Below, piece after piece: positions 12,428 to 25,959 of a stretch of 64,000 nucleotides of DNA. Below the pieces are notes generated by a model. That model worked only from the letters and a program-made list of their open reading frames with translations. It was not told the origin of the DNA and searched no databases. Position numbers and translations under genes: made by a program. Within the stretch, counting starts at the first letter, position 1, and each line of letters opens with the position of its first letter. This DNA is from Rhizopus arrhizus (taxonomy: Eukaryota; Mucoromycota; Mucoromycetes; Mucorales; Rhizopodaceae), in NCBI GenBank assembly GCA_024220505.1, contig JAKZZE010000006.1, forward strand, positions 682,001 to 746,000. The letters are read 5' to 3'.

Positions 12428-13683
12428 ATGTTGTACTCTCAAAAGTTATCACAAAATTCTCGTTCAAAGAAAGAATTGATCACAAGCTTTAACATCATGA
12501 TTGTCGGTGCCACTGGTTCTGGCAAAACATCCTTTATACGAACATTTTGCGAGTTTTTAAAGCAAGACATTATCCAGGGCACTTACAAAGAAACCGGAAA
12601 TAAGGCCCTTAAAAGCAGCCTTCAGTCTACAGAAGAAATATATACTACCTCCATGCATATAGATGAAAATGGCAAGCGTACTGCTTTGACATTCATAGAC
12701 ACGCCTGGACTTTCCTCTCCTGTAGTTCAACAGTTGCAATCTCTTACATCATACATTGACTCTCAATATTCTCGTACTCTTGCAGAGGTAAACTGGTAGC
12801 GTAGATTTTATTTTTTCAAAGCGTTAATCAGTATACAACGCAGGAGTCTAAGCTTCAACGGAATGCTAAAGCTGTAGATACACATGTTCATGCCTGTTTA
12901 TACTTTATAGTATGCGCTGGTTTTCAAGGTCTATCTGAAGTTGATAAGTTTATCCTTAAAGTACTTAGCTCTCGAGTCAATGTTATTCCTATTCTTAGTA
13001 AAGCTGATACTTTAACAAGCGCACAACATCAATGGTTAAAGGAAACGATAAAAAAAGAAATCTTTAATGTTCACCGTATTCCAGTTTATGGTTATATACA
13101 GGTAGAAGATAGCGAAGAAGACGAATATGGTAAAGATGACGAAAATGACATAAAAGATACAAATTTTGACAAGAAAGATGAGGCTCATCTATCCAAAATC
13201 ATTAATATGCTTCAAGATCGTATGCTTGAAGATATGGATGAAGATGCCTGTGCTATGCTCGAGTATCTTCATACTATGCCGTTTTCCATGATTAGTTACG
13301 AAGAAAGTTTTGAAACAGGGCGTCCAATTGAAATTAGGTCTCATGAAATTAGTGGTTGTCAAACAAGTACAGAAAGCCTTCAAGAAAATTATAATAACTC
13401 AGTTGCTAACATTATCAATTCTTTTGAAAAGACACAAACTATGATTAATCATAAACAAGCACTTGGAAGACATTATCCTTGGTCTATTGTAGAATGCTGT
13501 AATCCTGATCACTGTGATTTCTTGCTTTTAAAAAGAATGCTTCTATCCACTCACCGTGATATGCTCAAGATCGATACCTCTGAATGTTTTTATGAGAACT
13601 ATCGAACTCAGCAGTTGATCAGTAACCAAAAAGATAAAGCCTCCACTATGAACAGTCAATTGAAAAAGGCAGACTTATCCTAA
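12428..13683 (+). CDS. Divergent septin-like GTPase
   Basis: Two exons, 12428-12787 and 12844-13683, encode 399 residues. Septins are GTP-binding filament proteins at the cell cortex and septa. Seen: P-loop G1 GATGSGKTS at residues 27-35, G3 DTPG at 91-94, the septin-type segment DTHVHACLYFI, the SSRVNVIP strand and a G4 motif SKAD at 172-175 (canonical septins have AKAD). The C-terminal septin signature HYPWSIVE is followed by HCDFLLLKRMLLSTH and YENYR. Oddities: an acidic insertion (EDSEEDEYGKDDEND) and a long stretch after G4 replace the usual septin unique element region, and there is no long C-terminal coiled coil. This suggests a lineage-specific or fast-evolving septin. Convergent with AP-3 sigma, 71 bases apart. 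Confidence 0.88.
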
Positions 13684-13754
13684 AGATTATATTCCCTTTC
13701 TTTAATAGTAATAAAAAGGTATCCTGTTTTATGCATCCAAACTCGCATAGTTAT

Positions 13755-14438
13755 TTAATGACGGAAGCCATTTTTTATTGATTCTGTTGCTCTTAAGCCT
13801 AAGCTACTTGCCCCTCCGCTCTTCTTTTTTGCTTTATTCATTTCATTGATCGCTGCCACAATCTCATTCATATTTGTTTCTAATACCAATCCACCTTGAA
13901 TGATTTCAGCTAAAACAGCATGGACTTCATCAAAATGAAAAATCTATATTATTGTTAAAGGTCTTTCTATTGAAATATCTCTTTTTTTTTTCGTACCAAG
14001 TCTAATTCACAAACATTTTCAAAACAACGATCTAAACTTTCTACAAACACCTATTAAATGAAAAGTTAATTACATTTTATAATAGAAAAAAGTAACTGAT
14101 GTATACTTGAATGAGATCTAATATCCCGAGTTCACTTTCGCTTTCATCAACTACGAATACAAAATACAATGTTGCATAATGTCTGTATATAACACGCGTA
14201 TCCTTTCCACCGAGAAGTTTACTTCCTTCCAGAAAATTACAAGATGTATCTGGTCTTTTTGAAACAAGCGTAAATATCTCTTGTACTAAAGCTTGCTGAG
14301 TAGCAATGTCCTAAAGCATTAAAAAGGGGATTAAAGAATATTTTAAAAGAGGAGTTGCTGCTTATTTACGATTTGTTGATAGAACTTGATAAGTCTAGGT
14401 TTGCCGTGGTTATTAAAAATAAGCACAGATTTGATCAT
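13755..14438 (-). CDS. APS3: AP-3 adaptor complex sigma subunit
   Basis: Four exons, 14438-14370, 14310-14107, 14050-13997, 13943-13755, encode 171 residues; all introns are GT-AG and in phase. AP-3 sorts cargo from Golgi/endosome to the vacuole or lysosome-related organelles; sigma is the small longin-fold subunit of the core. Seen: the start MIKSVLIFNNHGKPRL, then FYQQ, ETF-like EIFTLVSKR, CNFLEG, YRHYATLYFVFVVDESESELGILDLIQ (split by me only for length), VFVESLDRCFENVCELDL and GGLVLETNMNEIV. Met-Ile-Lys at the start and the ETNMNEIV block separate AP-3 sigma from AP-1 and AP-2 sigma. Divergent from the Munc13-like gene 302 bases away. Confidence 0.95.
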
Positions 14439-14740
14439 TTTAAAGTGGAGGGTATATATTTGAAGAAGAAAAAAATCCTCATACACACGCTCATCACTGT
14501 TGTTTGGTACTCCGAGTTTTTTTTTTATTGTTTATCAAAAAATGTTTCTCAGCCCAAACATCGCAATTTGAGACACAGACAGTTTTTTCGTCTCTCAAAA
14601 AAGGGAAATGTAACTTTGCTTTGCCCCCTTACCGTTTTTAGGTTTCTAAATTGAGAAAATCACTCTGGGCTTTTTTCCTTTTTTTTTTTTTTCTTGCTTT
14701 TGTGTCAGGTACCAGCGACACTTTAAACAAAAAAGAATAA

Positions 14741-17700
14741 ATGCAAGTTAAAAGTTCTTCTACTCTGCGTCGTGGAGGAGGAAGTTCTAAAAGAACCGTT
14801 CGAACACTTAATCCAGCACTTGTTTATGACTATACTTTACGTTGTGCTATTCGTGCCTGTCTTGAACAAAATAACAAGAATCCCAAAGAGGCTAAAAAGG
14901 ATTCTAGCAGCAACAGACATTCGGTTCACTTGAGTGGTGTGACAGATGTGTTTGGAAACTTGGCAGACAAGATTACTGGAGATGAAGGTAGTGAGAAAAG
15001 TAACAAAATGACAAAGCCTGTGGTGGTGGGCTTAATGCGTCGACTGGAAGATATTAAAGATGGCAAAGATGTCTCAAAGCAAGAGTATGTCGATCGAAGA
15101 TTTGTTTCTGTCATTCGTCAAATGAAAGACGAAGTAAAGCAGCACCGTTACCGACCTCAGGGCTCCATTAACGATCTTGTCGTTACTTTTCTTAAGCTAA
15201 GTGAGGCTGAACTCAAAAAATCGGATCCTAATCCGGCTGTGTGGTTTAAAGACCTTGACCGATATGTGATTCGATTCACAGAGATCTTGCTACTTGTATT
15301 GAAAGAGGATGCGCCCTCTGCTGCCTCCTCTGAATATATCGAATCCTTACAAAAATCCATCCTTCCCAAATCTAAAAAGCAGCCATCATCGGAACAAAGA
15401 AATAGTAGCAGCAGTAACAACAGTAACTCGACAACGGATACATTGGATTCAGTTGAAAATTTTCCTATGGTCAAAACTGTGCAAACCTTGTTTCAAATCG
15501 ATAATTCTGTTCACAGACAAAAAATTCGAGATCTTTTACCTATTTGTACTGAATCGGTAAAGACAAAAAGATGTAATTGTGTGCATAAGAGATTTAAATG
15601 TAACATATACTTCACATGTAGAATTATCTATTGGATTTAAAGCAATGTATTAATGCAATCAACATGAATCAACCATTTCCTGGAAGAAGAGAAGATTTTG
15701 CATCACAACAAGCTTATGATAGCTGGGTAGCTCGAGAGAAAAAGTATTTGAATGGTTTGATGACTGTCATGGTCATGAATCCAAATTTGACTCTTACCAA
15801 CAAGTCTGAACAAGACGGAGGATCTTCTAATCTGTTATCAGGGATGAAACCAAGCGATTCAAAAAGATCATCCGTTAATGGTACAGCAGATGAAAGTCCT
15901 TATACTTATATTCCCAATGATCCTCGTTCTTATTTTCGTTTATTAATGAATATGTGCATGGACCTTGATACCAATACTACCTCTGATGTTGAAAGAGCAA
16001 AGACAAGCGTCCTTTCACAGGCTTCGGATGACTTGCTGCGTGAATGTTCAAATACTTGGCGGTTATCTGCACCCTTTAGATCCGTTCTTTACTTGGAACT
16101 GATCAAAACTCGTATGGATACAGAAGAGATTGATATATTTGATGCCATTGAAGATGTTAGAGAGGCTATTCGTGCCTTGGACAAATGTCTTAAAGAAAAT
16201 GAGATACGAAATTGGACAATTAATGATGTAGAATTAAAAAAGAATACTTTGGATTTTGTATTAACTCTTACTTTATTTAGCGAGAGAGTCTAATTCGAGT
16301 TTTTGAAGGTGTCAATCATGCATGTCTTCGTGCCTTGGCTGATTCTTTAAGCAGATACTGGGATATTGAGTAAGAGCTGTTTTGCAGAAAGAAAAAGTAA
16401 TACTTACATTGTGTACAGCCCTGGCCTTATTCAAGATCAGATTGCCTTGCTTGATAGTATATATGAAAATCCTGCTTACTTGGAAGATCATGAAGACCCC
16501 CTCGAGCAATTTGTCTTGCTTGAAGATACTATAGCTGTAAGAAGAAGAAGATTTTTAATAATTTTTATTTATATTTTTGTTATGATAGGGTGCAGCTGTA
16601 TCAAGATGGCGTGTACTGGAAAAATCAGTTTTGGATCCTAAAAATGATGACATGACAAATTTGATGAATTTAGCGGATAAATTGATTAAAGAGTTAGTGA
16701 CAGTAGCTAAAAGATTCAAGAAACCATTGAAGGGGTAAATGCAATTTTTTTTTTTAAATCCGTTCATCCTTACCGATTGATTGCCAATAGATCTTTGCAT
16801 CTCCCAGGCATTATCATGGCTCGTCAAATGCCATTTTTTGTCCTAGAAATGGAAAATTGGGCCTTTTTGCCTGAAGCAAAACAAGCGCCTATCGAATTAA
16901 CATTTGAATTGTATGACAAGGTGTTGACACTAAAGAGACTTTATGATCAATACGGCCCTAAGCAAAAGTCTGCTTTATTCAAGGTTGAATCTTGGTTCTT
17001 GACTCATGTTCGTCGCTGGATGAAGTCTACTAATGAGGCAACACCAGAATGGGTAAGAAATGCGATCAAGCAAGATGAATTTAAGCCTATCAATGAAGCC
17101 ACTTTGCACTCTTCGTCCGTAGTAGATCTCTTTACTATGTTTCATCAAGCTGTCGAATTTGTGCAAAATCTAGAATGGCCTAACCGATTACAGGATTGCA
17201 GATTCAATACTGCTTTATCCAAAGTAATTGGTGTTGCCCTTGAACAATACACAGTAGAAATGCAAGATATGGTCACCTCTGATATTTACTCTCCTGCTGT
17301 ACAAGAAGGGGATCCCTATGCAAATTCAACCTTTTTTGATAGAGCCCGTAACCAATTGACTGGCGGACGTCCTCAAAGCAAGAATAATGGAGATCTTCCT
17401 GCTGACTTTTTACCTGAGGTAAGCCTTTTTATTCAATACGTCATAAAGAGTAAAGAAAAGGGGTTATTGATTTATGCATATAGACATGTGTTAAAATAAA
17501 CAATATTGAAGCTTCAAGAGCCAAGCTTGATAGGTTGTATCAAAACATGGATGTAGATGAAATCGCTGAGGAAATGCGAGAATTTGAATCTATGTTACCC
17601 GCAACTACCGAAAAATCAGTGCCTGAGCAGCAAAACTATCTTTATTCCATCAAGATTGTGAGAGCTGAGAACCTACCTCCTTCTGACAACAATGGTCTCA

Positions 17701-19044
17701 GTGATCCATACATTGTTTTAGAAATTGATAATAAGCCGATTACGAGAACAAAGACGGTTTATGAAACACTCAATCCTCGTTGGGATCAAGTATTTGATAT
17801 TTGGCTTACTGAACAAACAGTGGATGTTTTAGCGCTTGTTTATGATGAAGACATGATTGGTGCTGATGAAGAATGTGGTGGTGTCTGGTTCAAGTTGTCA
17901 CCAGAATACTTTGATGATTATCAGACACATGAGCTTGTCTTGAACTTTGTACCTCAAGGAAAGCTCATTTTACGTATTAGCATGGAGGGTGAAAAAGATG
18001 ACATACAGTTTTGGTTTGGTAAAGCTTTCCGAACTTTGAAAAGAGCAGAGAACGACGTTGCAGGTCTGATTGTAGATAAGGTAACAAATTGCTTTTTTAA
18101 AAAAAAAAACTGAAAGATCAAACTTACATGCTCTATTGATTTAGATGGGAAGTTATTTCCGTCAAACATTAAGTCGCAAAACGTTGGATAAACTCTTTGG
18201 ACGTGATCGTAGTTTCTTTTCATCCTTTTCTCGAGCGACGAGGGTTGTCGATCCTACTCTTCAAGAGTGTGAAGATGCTATTGTGCCTTTGTTGGATTAC
18301 TTGGAAAGAAATCTAAAGATATTAAATGAGAATTTATCGGAAACAAACATGCAATTGATAATTTTAAGAATATGGAAAGAGATACTCTTTGCTTTGGAAG
18401 GCGTCTTATTGCCACCGCTTTCTGAACAAGCATCGGATATGAAGCCTTTGGATGACTATGAATTTAGTGTTGTATATAAATGGTTGGAGGTAATAACATG
18501 GACTCAATTAGTTGCTCTTTATCTGAAAACTCATTTCTTTCGGTAGCTTCTCAAAATATTATTTAATGGTGGTGAAGATGGTGACGCAATTCCTTTGGAT
18601 AAACTTGAAAATTCACAATACTATGCACTCTTGGCTATTAATGCAGCTTATAATTTGGAAACAGAAAAGTTGATCGAAGGATACAATAATATCGTAAAGA
18701 ACCAAGTGGAAATAAAGATGCGAGGAGGAAGAAAAGCAGATAGAAGTAAATCTGTATATCATTCAAAGAACACTGTCAGAAAGAGAAAATCCGAAAGAAA
18801 ATCGGCGTCTATCGAGTTGCCTAATGCCGATACCATCTTGCGTATTCTTCGTATGCGCAAAAGTAAAGCAGCTAGAGACTTCCTTCATGCCGAATTCCAA
18901 AAGCGTAATTATCCAACTACTACTGAAACTACTCCTGCAAATGAGATAAGCCAAGATGCTAAAGAGCAAGAAATTCCGCCTATTCCTCCTGTGCCAACTA
19001 ACGATTTAACTCCTGTGAACGAAAACACATTACCTTTAAGATAA
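14741..19044 (+). CDS. Munc13/Ync13-like exocytosis factor (MUN and C2 domains)
   Basis: Nine exons: 14741-15556, 15622-16257, 16281-16369, 16419-16536, 16589-16734, 16791-17418, 17484-18080, 18145-18489, 18547-19044, giving about 1290 residues. Fungal Munc13-like proteins (Ync13 in fission yeast) help SNARE-dependent vesicle fusion at growth and septation sites. Seen: a basic Ser-rich N-terminus, a helical MUN/MHD1-type centre (QDQIALLDSIYENPAYLED, FVLEMENWAFLP, KVESWFLTHVRRWM). A C2 domain follows at about residues 862-970 (YSIKIVRAENLPPSDNNG, SDPYIVLEI, TLNPRWDQVFDI) with acidic loop residues fit for calcium or lipid. After it comes an MHD2-like helical region and a basic C-terminus. The 23-nt intron after 16257 is very short and that junction should be checked; the others are ordinary. 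Confidence 0.9.
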
Positions 19045-19658
19045 AATAAAAATTGATTCGATATATTTAAACATGTATTTCATTGGTCCTCTTTCCCATT
19101 CATCCATACATCCTTCTTTTTATTAAAAGATTTATAACAAACATAAAAAACCGTTAGGAACATGTATTTTCTGGTTTTCTTTATCGCTTCTATTTATATA
19201 GTCATTATCAAACCGAAGACTGCATATTCCTACGATTGACTGCCAGCCAATGATAACATCAAAGGCTCAGTGGATCACCACATAAACATACTTTTCCTTC
19301 TCCAGATACTGATGGTTATAGCAAATCGATATGAACATACAAATTCATGTATATTCAAACTGAAAAAGTCGCTAAAAAACACAGTAAGAATAAAGAGTAC
19401 AATGCAACATCAAGAAAATTATACCCTAAAGAATGAAGCAATCTTGTTTAGCAAAGTCTCCTTTGTTGGAGGCAACACATCAGAAACTTTGCCATACATT
19501 CCTCCTCGTTTTTATGATAAACATCTCAACTATAGAATTAATTCAAATTTGAAATGATGCAAAGTGTAATTTGAACAAACATAACTAGATGCTTTTTATT
19601 AAATGATAAATACAATTTTACAAAAATACAATATAAGACATTATCAGCTAAAACAACT
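19045..19658. other. Intergenic region between convergent genes
   Basis: 610 bases separating the ends of the Munc13-like gene and glutamate synthase. Open stretches exist on both strands (for example plus 19270-19557), but none has a recognisable motif, a good start or consistent splice sites. I see no gene here. Confidence 0.5.
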
Positions 19659-22600
19659 TTAGTTTACAGTGATGGCTTCCGGACGACGTTGCCAAATACC
19701 ACCAGCAACAGGCAAATAAGTGTTGCCCATAAGGTTAGCATCGACTTCACGAGCACATTGTCTGCCTTCGTTAATACCCCAGACAATCAAGGATTGACCA
19801 CGGCGACAGTCACCAGCAGCATAGACACCAGGAAGAGAGGTAGAGTATTTACCCTTAGAAGTCTCAATGTTACTGCGACCATCTTGCTTGAGTTGCAACT
19901 GCTTCACGACAGCTTCTTCAGGACCCAAGAAACCCATAGACAAGAGAACAAGATCAGCTTCAAAGAATTCTTCGGAGCCTTCAACTTCCTTCATAGCCCA
20001 TCGACCGGCAGCATCCTTGGTCCATTCGACACGGACTGTCTTGATACCCTTGATGTTACCTTGACCATCACTGACGAATTCCTTGGAGAGCACACAGTAT
20101 TCACGAGGATCCTTACCAAAGTGAGCTTGGACTTCGCTGTGACCATAGTCAACACGGAAGACACGAGCGAATTGAGGCCATGGGTTATCGTTAGCACGCG
20201 TCTTGGGAGGTTGAGGGAGCAGCTCAAAGTTGATCACAGACTTACAGCCGTGACGGACTGAGGTACCGATACAGTCGTTACCCGTATCACCACCACCAAT
20301 CACAATGACATTCTTGCCCTTGGCACTCAAGTACTGGCCATCCTTAAGGTCGCTGTCTAACAGAGACTTGGTGTTGGCTTGAAGGAATTCCATAGCAAAG
20401 TGAATACCGTTCAATTCACGACCGGGAATCTTGAGATCACGAGGCCAGGTAGCACCCGTGGCGACAATCATCGCATCATTTTCATCGCGAATCTTGTTGG
20501 CATCCACATCCACACCAATGTGAGCATTGGGAACAAATTTGACACCTTCAGCAGCCAAAAGATCAAGACGACGTTGGACAACCTTCTTGTCGAGCTTCAT
20601 GTTGGGAATACCATACATCAAGAGACCACCCATACGATCGTTACGATCATAGACAGTGACAAGGTGACCAGCCTTGTTGAGTTGATCAGCAGCAGCCAAA
20701 CCGGCAGGACCAGAACCAATGATGGCAATCTTCTTACCCGTACGTTGAACAGGAGGCTTGGGCACGATCCAACCTTCATCAAAACCACGATCAATGATGG
20801 CACATTCAATGCTCTTGATAGCCACAGGAGGTTCAGAGATACCGAGAACACAAGAGTTTTCACAAGGAGCAGGACAGACACGACCGGTGAATTCAGGGAA
20901 ATTGTTGGTCATCATCAGACGATCGAGGGCTTCCTTCCAGTTATCCTTGTAGACGAGCTCGTTCCACTTGGGGATGATGTTACCGATAGGACAACCAGTG
21001 TCAGATTGACAGAAGGGCACACCACAGTCCATACAACGAGCGGCCTGTTCGTGGAGTTGACTGCGACTCAAACGGTGGTTGATCTCTTCCCAGTCATCCG
21101 TACGCTTCTTGGCCTCACGGTAGCGATCGGTTCTACGCTTGTATTTCATGAAACCACGGACCTTGTCCAACTTGGCACGACGAGCCAGGATGGCTTCTTC
21201 GTCAAGGATACTGTCTTCGAGGTCTTCGACAGAGGGTTCAGCCTTCTTCTTGTGAGCTTGTTCACAAGACACCTTTTCGGGAACAGCAGCCGCTTGCTTT
21301 TGAGCACGTTCCTTTTCCAAGAGAGCACGGAATTCGACAGGCATGACCATGACAAACTTGGGCAGATAATCGTTAAAGTTCTTGAGAACACGATCAGCGA
21401 TTTCGGAACCAGTGTAGTGACGATGGTCTTCGATCAAGTCGCGCAACTCGGCAATACGCTCATCATCATTGACCGTGTCCAACTCGACCATCTCCATGTT
21501 GACATTCTTTTTGAAATCGCCCTTGAGGTCCAAGACATAGGCAATACCACCTGACATACCCGCAGCAAAGTTACGACCGGTGCTGCCAAGGATCACAACA
21601 CGACCACCCGTCATGTATTCACAACCGTGGTCACCTACACCTTCACAAACAGCTCTCGCGCCCGAGTTACGCACACAGAAACGTTCGGCAGCGATACCAC
21701 GGAAGAAGGCTTGACCACTGGTGGCACCATAAAGACAGACGTTACCGACAATGATGTTTTCTTCAGACTTGAAGGTCGAGCACTTGGGAGGATAGATGGC
21801 GATCTTACCACCCGAAAGACCCTTACCGACATAATCGTTCGAGTCACCCTCGAGCTCAAAGAAGATACCCGAGGCCAAGAAGGCACCGAGGGATTGACCG
21901 GCAGAACCGTTCAGTTTGATGTGGATCGTTTCATCCGGCAGACCGTTTTCACCGTGACGCTTGGAGACGTGGTAAGAGAGAGATGTACCCAGGGCACGAT
22001 CGGTGTTGACAACATCCGCTTGAATGTGCACCTTTTCCTTGCTGGACAGCGCAGCCTCGGCTTCTTCGATAAAGTAATTGTCAAGGCGGACGTGGAGGTT
22101 ATGCTTTTGCTTGGTGACACAGTAGTTGGACACGTTGGGACGAAGAGAGGAGGCAGGGGTCAAGATGGGAGACAAGTCCAGGTTGGCGGTCTTGAAGGTA
22201 CGAAGGGATTCGTTGACCTTGAGCAAATCGGCACGACCGACCATTTCATTGATGGTACGGAAACCGAGCTTGGCCATGTAACCACGCATTTCTTCAGCAA
22301 GGTAGTAAAAGAAGTTGACGACATGTTCAGGGCTACCTTCAAACTTCTTTCGTAACTCGGGATCTTGGGTGGCGATACCGACAGGACAAGTGTTCTATAA
22401 ATGAGTGTTATGATGTGTATAGATGTATTATGTATATTCTATTTACCAAGTGACACTTTCTCATCATCGTACAACCAAGAGCAATAAGAGGAGTGGTAGC
22501 AAAACCCCATTCTTCAGCACCGAGCAAACAGGCAACAGCGATATCACGACCGGTCTTGATCTGACCATCCGTCTGGACGACCACACGACCACGCAAGTCG

Positions 22601-25600
22601 TTGAGAACCAAGGTTTGGTGAGTTTCGGCAAGACCGAGTTCCCAAGGAAGACCGGCGTACTTGATACCAGTCCAACGAGAAGCACCGGTACCACCATCAT
22701 GACCAGAGATCAAGATGTGATCAGCCTTGGCCTTGGCAACACCAGCAGCAACGATACCAACACCCACCTCCGACACAAGCTTGACAGAGACACGAGCACG
22801 AGGATTGGAGCACTTTAAGTCATAGATGAGCTGCTTGAGATCTTCGATAGAGTAAATGTCATGGTGAGGAGGAGGAGAGATGAGACCGATACCGGGCGTG
22901 GTCTTTCGGGTACTGGCGATTTCTTCAGATACCTTTGTACCAGCCAACTCACCACCTTCACCGGGCTTGGCACCTTGAGCCATCTTGATTTGCAATTCAT
23001 CTGAATCAGAAAGGTAGAAACTCGTCACACCAAAACGACCCGAGGCAACCTGCTTGATGGCCGAACGCATCGATTCACCACTTTCGAGAGGAAGAGAACG
23101 TTCGGGCTTTTCACCACCTTCACCCGTGTTGGACTTACCGCCGAGCTTGTTCATTGCCAAGGCCAAGGAAGAGTGAGCTTCCATCGAGATGGAACCATAA
23201 GACATGGCACCGGTCACGAAACGCTTGACGATCTTGTCCCAGGATTCGACCTGATCGACCGGGATCGGCTTGGCATTTTCATAATCAAATTCGAGCATGC
23301 CACGGAGGGTACACTTCTTGATGGCTTCATAAGCATTGCGAGAGTAAGCATCATAGGAAGATTGGTTCTTTTGACGAACGGCGTCTTGCAAGTTGGCAAT
23401 ACCACTGGGTTCAGCAATATGAGGAGCACCACCATCACGCCAGTGGTATTCACCTGATTCAGGAAGACCGACGGGTTGAACCACATTACGGCTAGGGTAA
23501 CCGGTTTCGTGCAAGGTGAGGGCATCCAAGGCAAAGATATCAAAGGTGACACCCTTGATACGAGAGGCCGTACCAGAGAAGCAGCGAGAGATCACGCTGT
23601 CGTCGATACCAAGGGCTTCAAAGATCTGAGCACCCTTATAAGAAGCCAAGGTGGAGATACCCATCTTGGACATGACCTTGAAGATACCATTGTCGATACC
23701 CTTCTTGAAGTTATAGATCAACTTGTCTGGAGTCAAGCCTTCATGAACCGCACCCTCACGGCAGAGCTTGACCATGGTCTCCATCGCCAGATAAGGACAG
23801 ACAGCGTCCACACCATAACCGAGGAGAACACAAAAGTGATGGACTTCTCTGGCTTCAGCGGTTTCGACCATGAGAGCAATATGACTACGCTGCTTGTTAC
23901 GAACCAGGTAGTGATGAACACCACCGGCAGCGATCAAGGAAGAGATAGCGACACGATCGGCACTGACAGCACGGTCAGAGAGAACGATGACCTTGAAACC
24001 GTTTTGGATCGCGTCCGAGACCTCGTTACAGACATGTTCCAGAGTGTTGACGTAACCCTCCACCCCTTCAGATTTGGCAAAGGTGATATCGATCGTCTTC
24101 ACCTTCCAAGAGGGATAGATACTCGACATGGACTTGATCGCGGCCAGTTCTTGCATGGAGAGGATAGGAGAGGCCAAGGAGAGTTGATGACACTGATTCT
24201 GATTGAGTTCGAGAATGTTACCCTTTGGACCGACATAGCAGTGAAGAGACATGACGATTTCTTCACGGATGGGATCGATAGGAGGATTGGTGACTTGAGC
24301 AAAGAGTTCACGAAAGTATTCATAGATCAAGCGAGGTTGATCGGCCAGACAGGCGAGGGCGGTATCGTTACCCATCGAACCCAAGGGTTCCTTACCGGTG
24401 GATGCCAAGGGAACCATGATCAGGTTGAGTTGTTCGAGAGTGTAACCAAAGGCTTTGAGACGAGGATCGGCTTGAACGGTGGTAGGATCCAAGTCATAGG
24501 TATAAGTAGGAGATCGATCGACAATGTCCTTTAGAACGATATTTTGGTTCTTGACCCAGTCTGAAAAGTTACGTTTGGTAGCGGTCTGTAACTTGAGTTG
24601 CTTGTCATCGACAATCACACCTTCGACCGTATCGACCAACAACATACGACCGGGCTTGAGACGACCCTTTTCGACGATGGTTTCAGGATCGATAAAGACA
24701 GTGCCTACTTCAGAAGCACAGATCATGATATCATCCGAAGTCAGATAATAACGACAGGGACGAAGACCGTTACGATCAAGAGAGGCACCACAGTAACGAC
24801 CGTCAGAGAAGGTGAAGAGAGCAGGACCATCCCAAGGTTCCATAGAGGAAGCAGCCCACTGATAGAACGCTTTGACTTCAGGACTCATCTGTTCATGATT
24901 TTGCCAAGCTTCGGGAATCATCATCATCACAGCCTCAGGCATGGTCAAGACACCGTTGATCACCAACAGCTCGAGTACGTTATCAAAAGCGGCAGAGTCA
25001 GAACCACCTTCTTCGATGATTGGATAGAGTAAATCGAGTTCGTTACCAAACTTGTCAGAGGCCATCACACCTTCACGAGAACGCATCCAATTCTTGTTTC
25101 CACGTACGGTATTGATTTCACCTAAAGAAAAAGTGAGTTTATAGAAAAATAAAAAAAAAATAAAAAAATTACCGTTATGAGCACACCAACGCATGGGTTG
25201 AGCACGATCCCAAGAAGGAAAGGTGTTTGTAGAAAAACGAGAGTGAACCAAGGCAAAATGAGTAGTGTATTGAACATTGTTAAGATCATGAAAGTAAAGA
25301 TAGACTTGTTTAGGAGTCAATTGACCTTTGTAGACAATGTTCTTGTTTGAAAGTGAACAGACATAAAACCACTTTTTCATTGTGAGAGTATGAGTAGCAT
25401 GTTTACGCAAGACATACAACTGACGTTCAAAGTAAGGTTCATCAAAAGGTTTGGATTGATCGGCCAAGACAACAAAGGGTTGTTCGATTGCAGGTTCCTT
25501 ACTTTTAGCAGCAGGACCGATGATGGTCGAATCACGAGGAACAGAACGCCAACCGAGAACCTTGAGATGAAGAGCATCAGCCAATTGTTCAAAGACCTTT

Positions 25601-25959
25601 TTACTTTCATCCACAGATTCAGCATCACCTTTCATGAACAAGTTACCAACAGCATATTGACCTTCAGGAGGTAAAGAGATACCAAACAAACGACTGGTCT
25701 CATTCACAAAGAAATCGTGAGGGATACCTGTCATGACGCCAGCGCCATCACCATCACGAATGTCAGCACCACTGGCACCACGATGTGTCATGTTACATAA
25801 AATGTAACTAGCTTCAGATAAGATCTTGTGAGAACGGACACCTTTGACGTGTACCATGAAACCAACACCACAAGCATCTTTTTCAAATTCAGGATTATAT
25901 AAACCTTGAGCAGGGGGAATAGCACCAGCCCATGAATTGTTTTCAATCATTTCAGACAT
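19659..25959 (-). CDS. GLT1: NADH-dependent glutamate synthase (GOGAT)
   Basis: Three exons, 25959-25173, 25121-22447 and 22394-19659, encode 2065 residues, near the fungal norm of about 2100-2150. The enzyme makes two glutamates from 2-oxoglutarate and glutamine, using NADH. Domains in order: a short propeptide ending at KDA with the class II amidotransferase nucleophile Cys30 (CGVGF); the amidotransferase domain (HNGEINT, NRGASGAD-like [14 protein letters not shown]); a central linker domain; the FMN-binding synthase barrel ([47 protein letters not shown]); the 3Fe-4S cysteines in [15 protein letters not shown], spanning intron 2; the GXGXG beta-helix; and the fused small-subunit part with 4Fe-4S cysteines ([10 protein letters not shown]) and two dinucleotide folds ([23 protein letters not shown]). 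Codon use is strongly biased and GC-richer than neighbours, fitting high expression, and this creates long meaningless antisense frames. Confidence 0.97.

Noticed and set aside
20379..21554. 391-codon open frame antisense to GLT1
   Set aside because: A shadow of the strongly biased GLT1 codons; composition is Thr/Asp/Arg-rich with no motif, and the sense gene is certain. The same holds for antisense frames at 21627-22355, 23476-24534 and 19689-20261.
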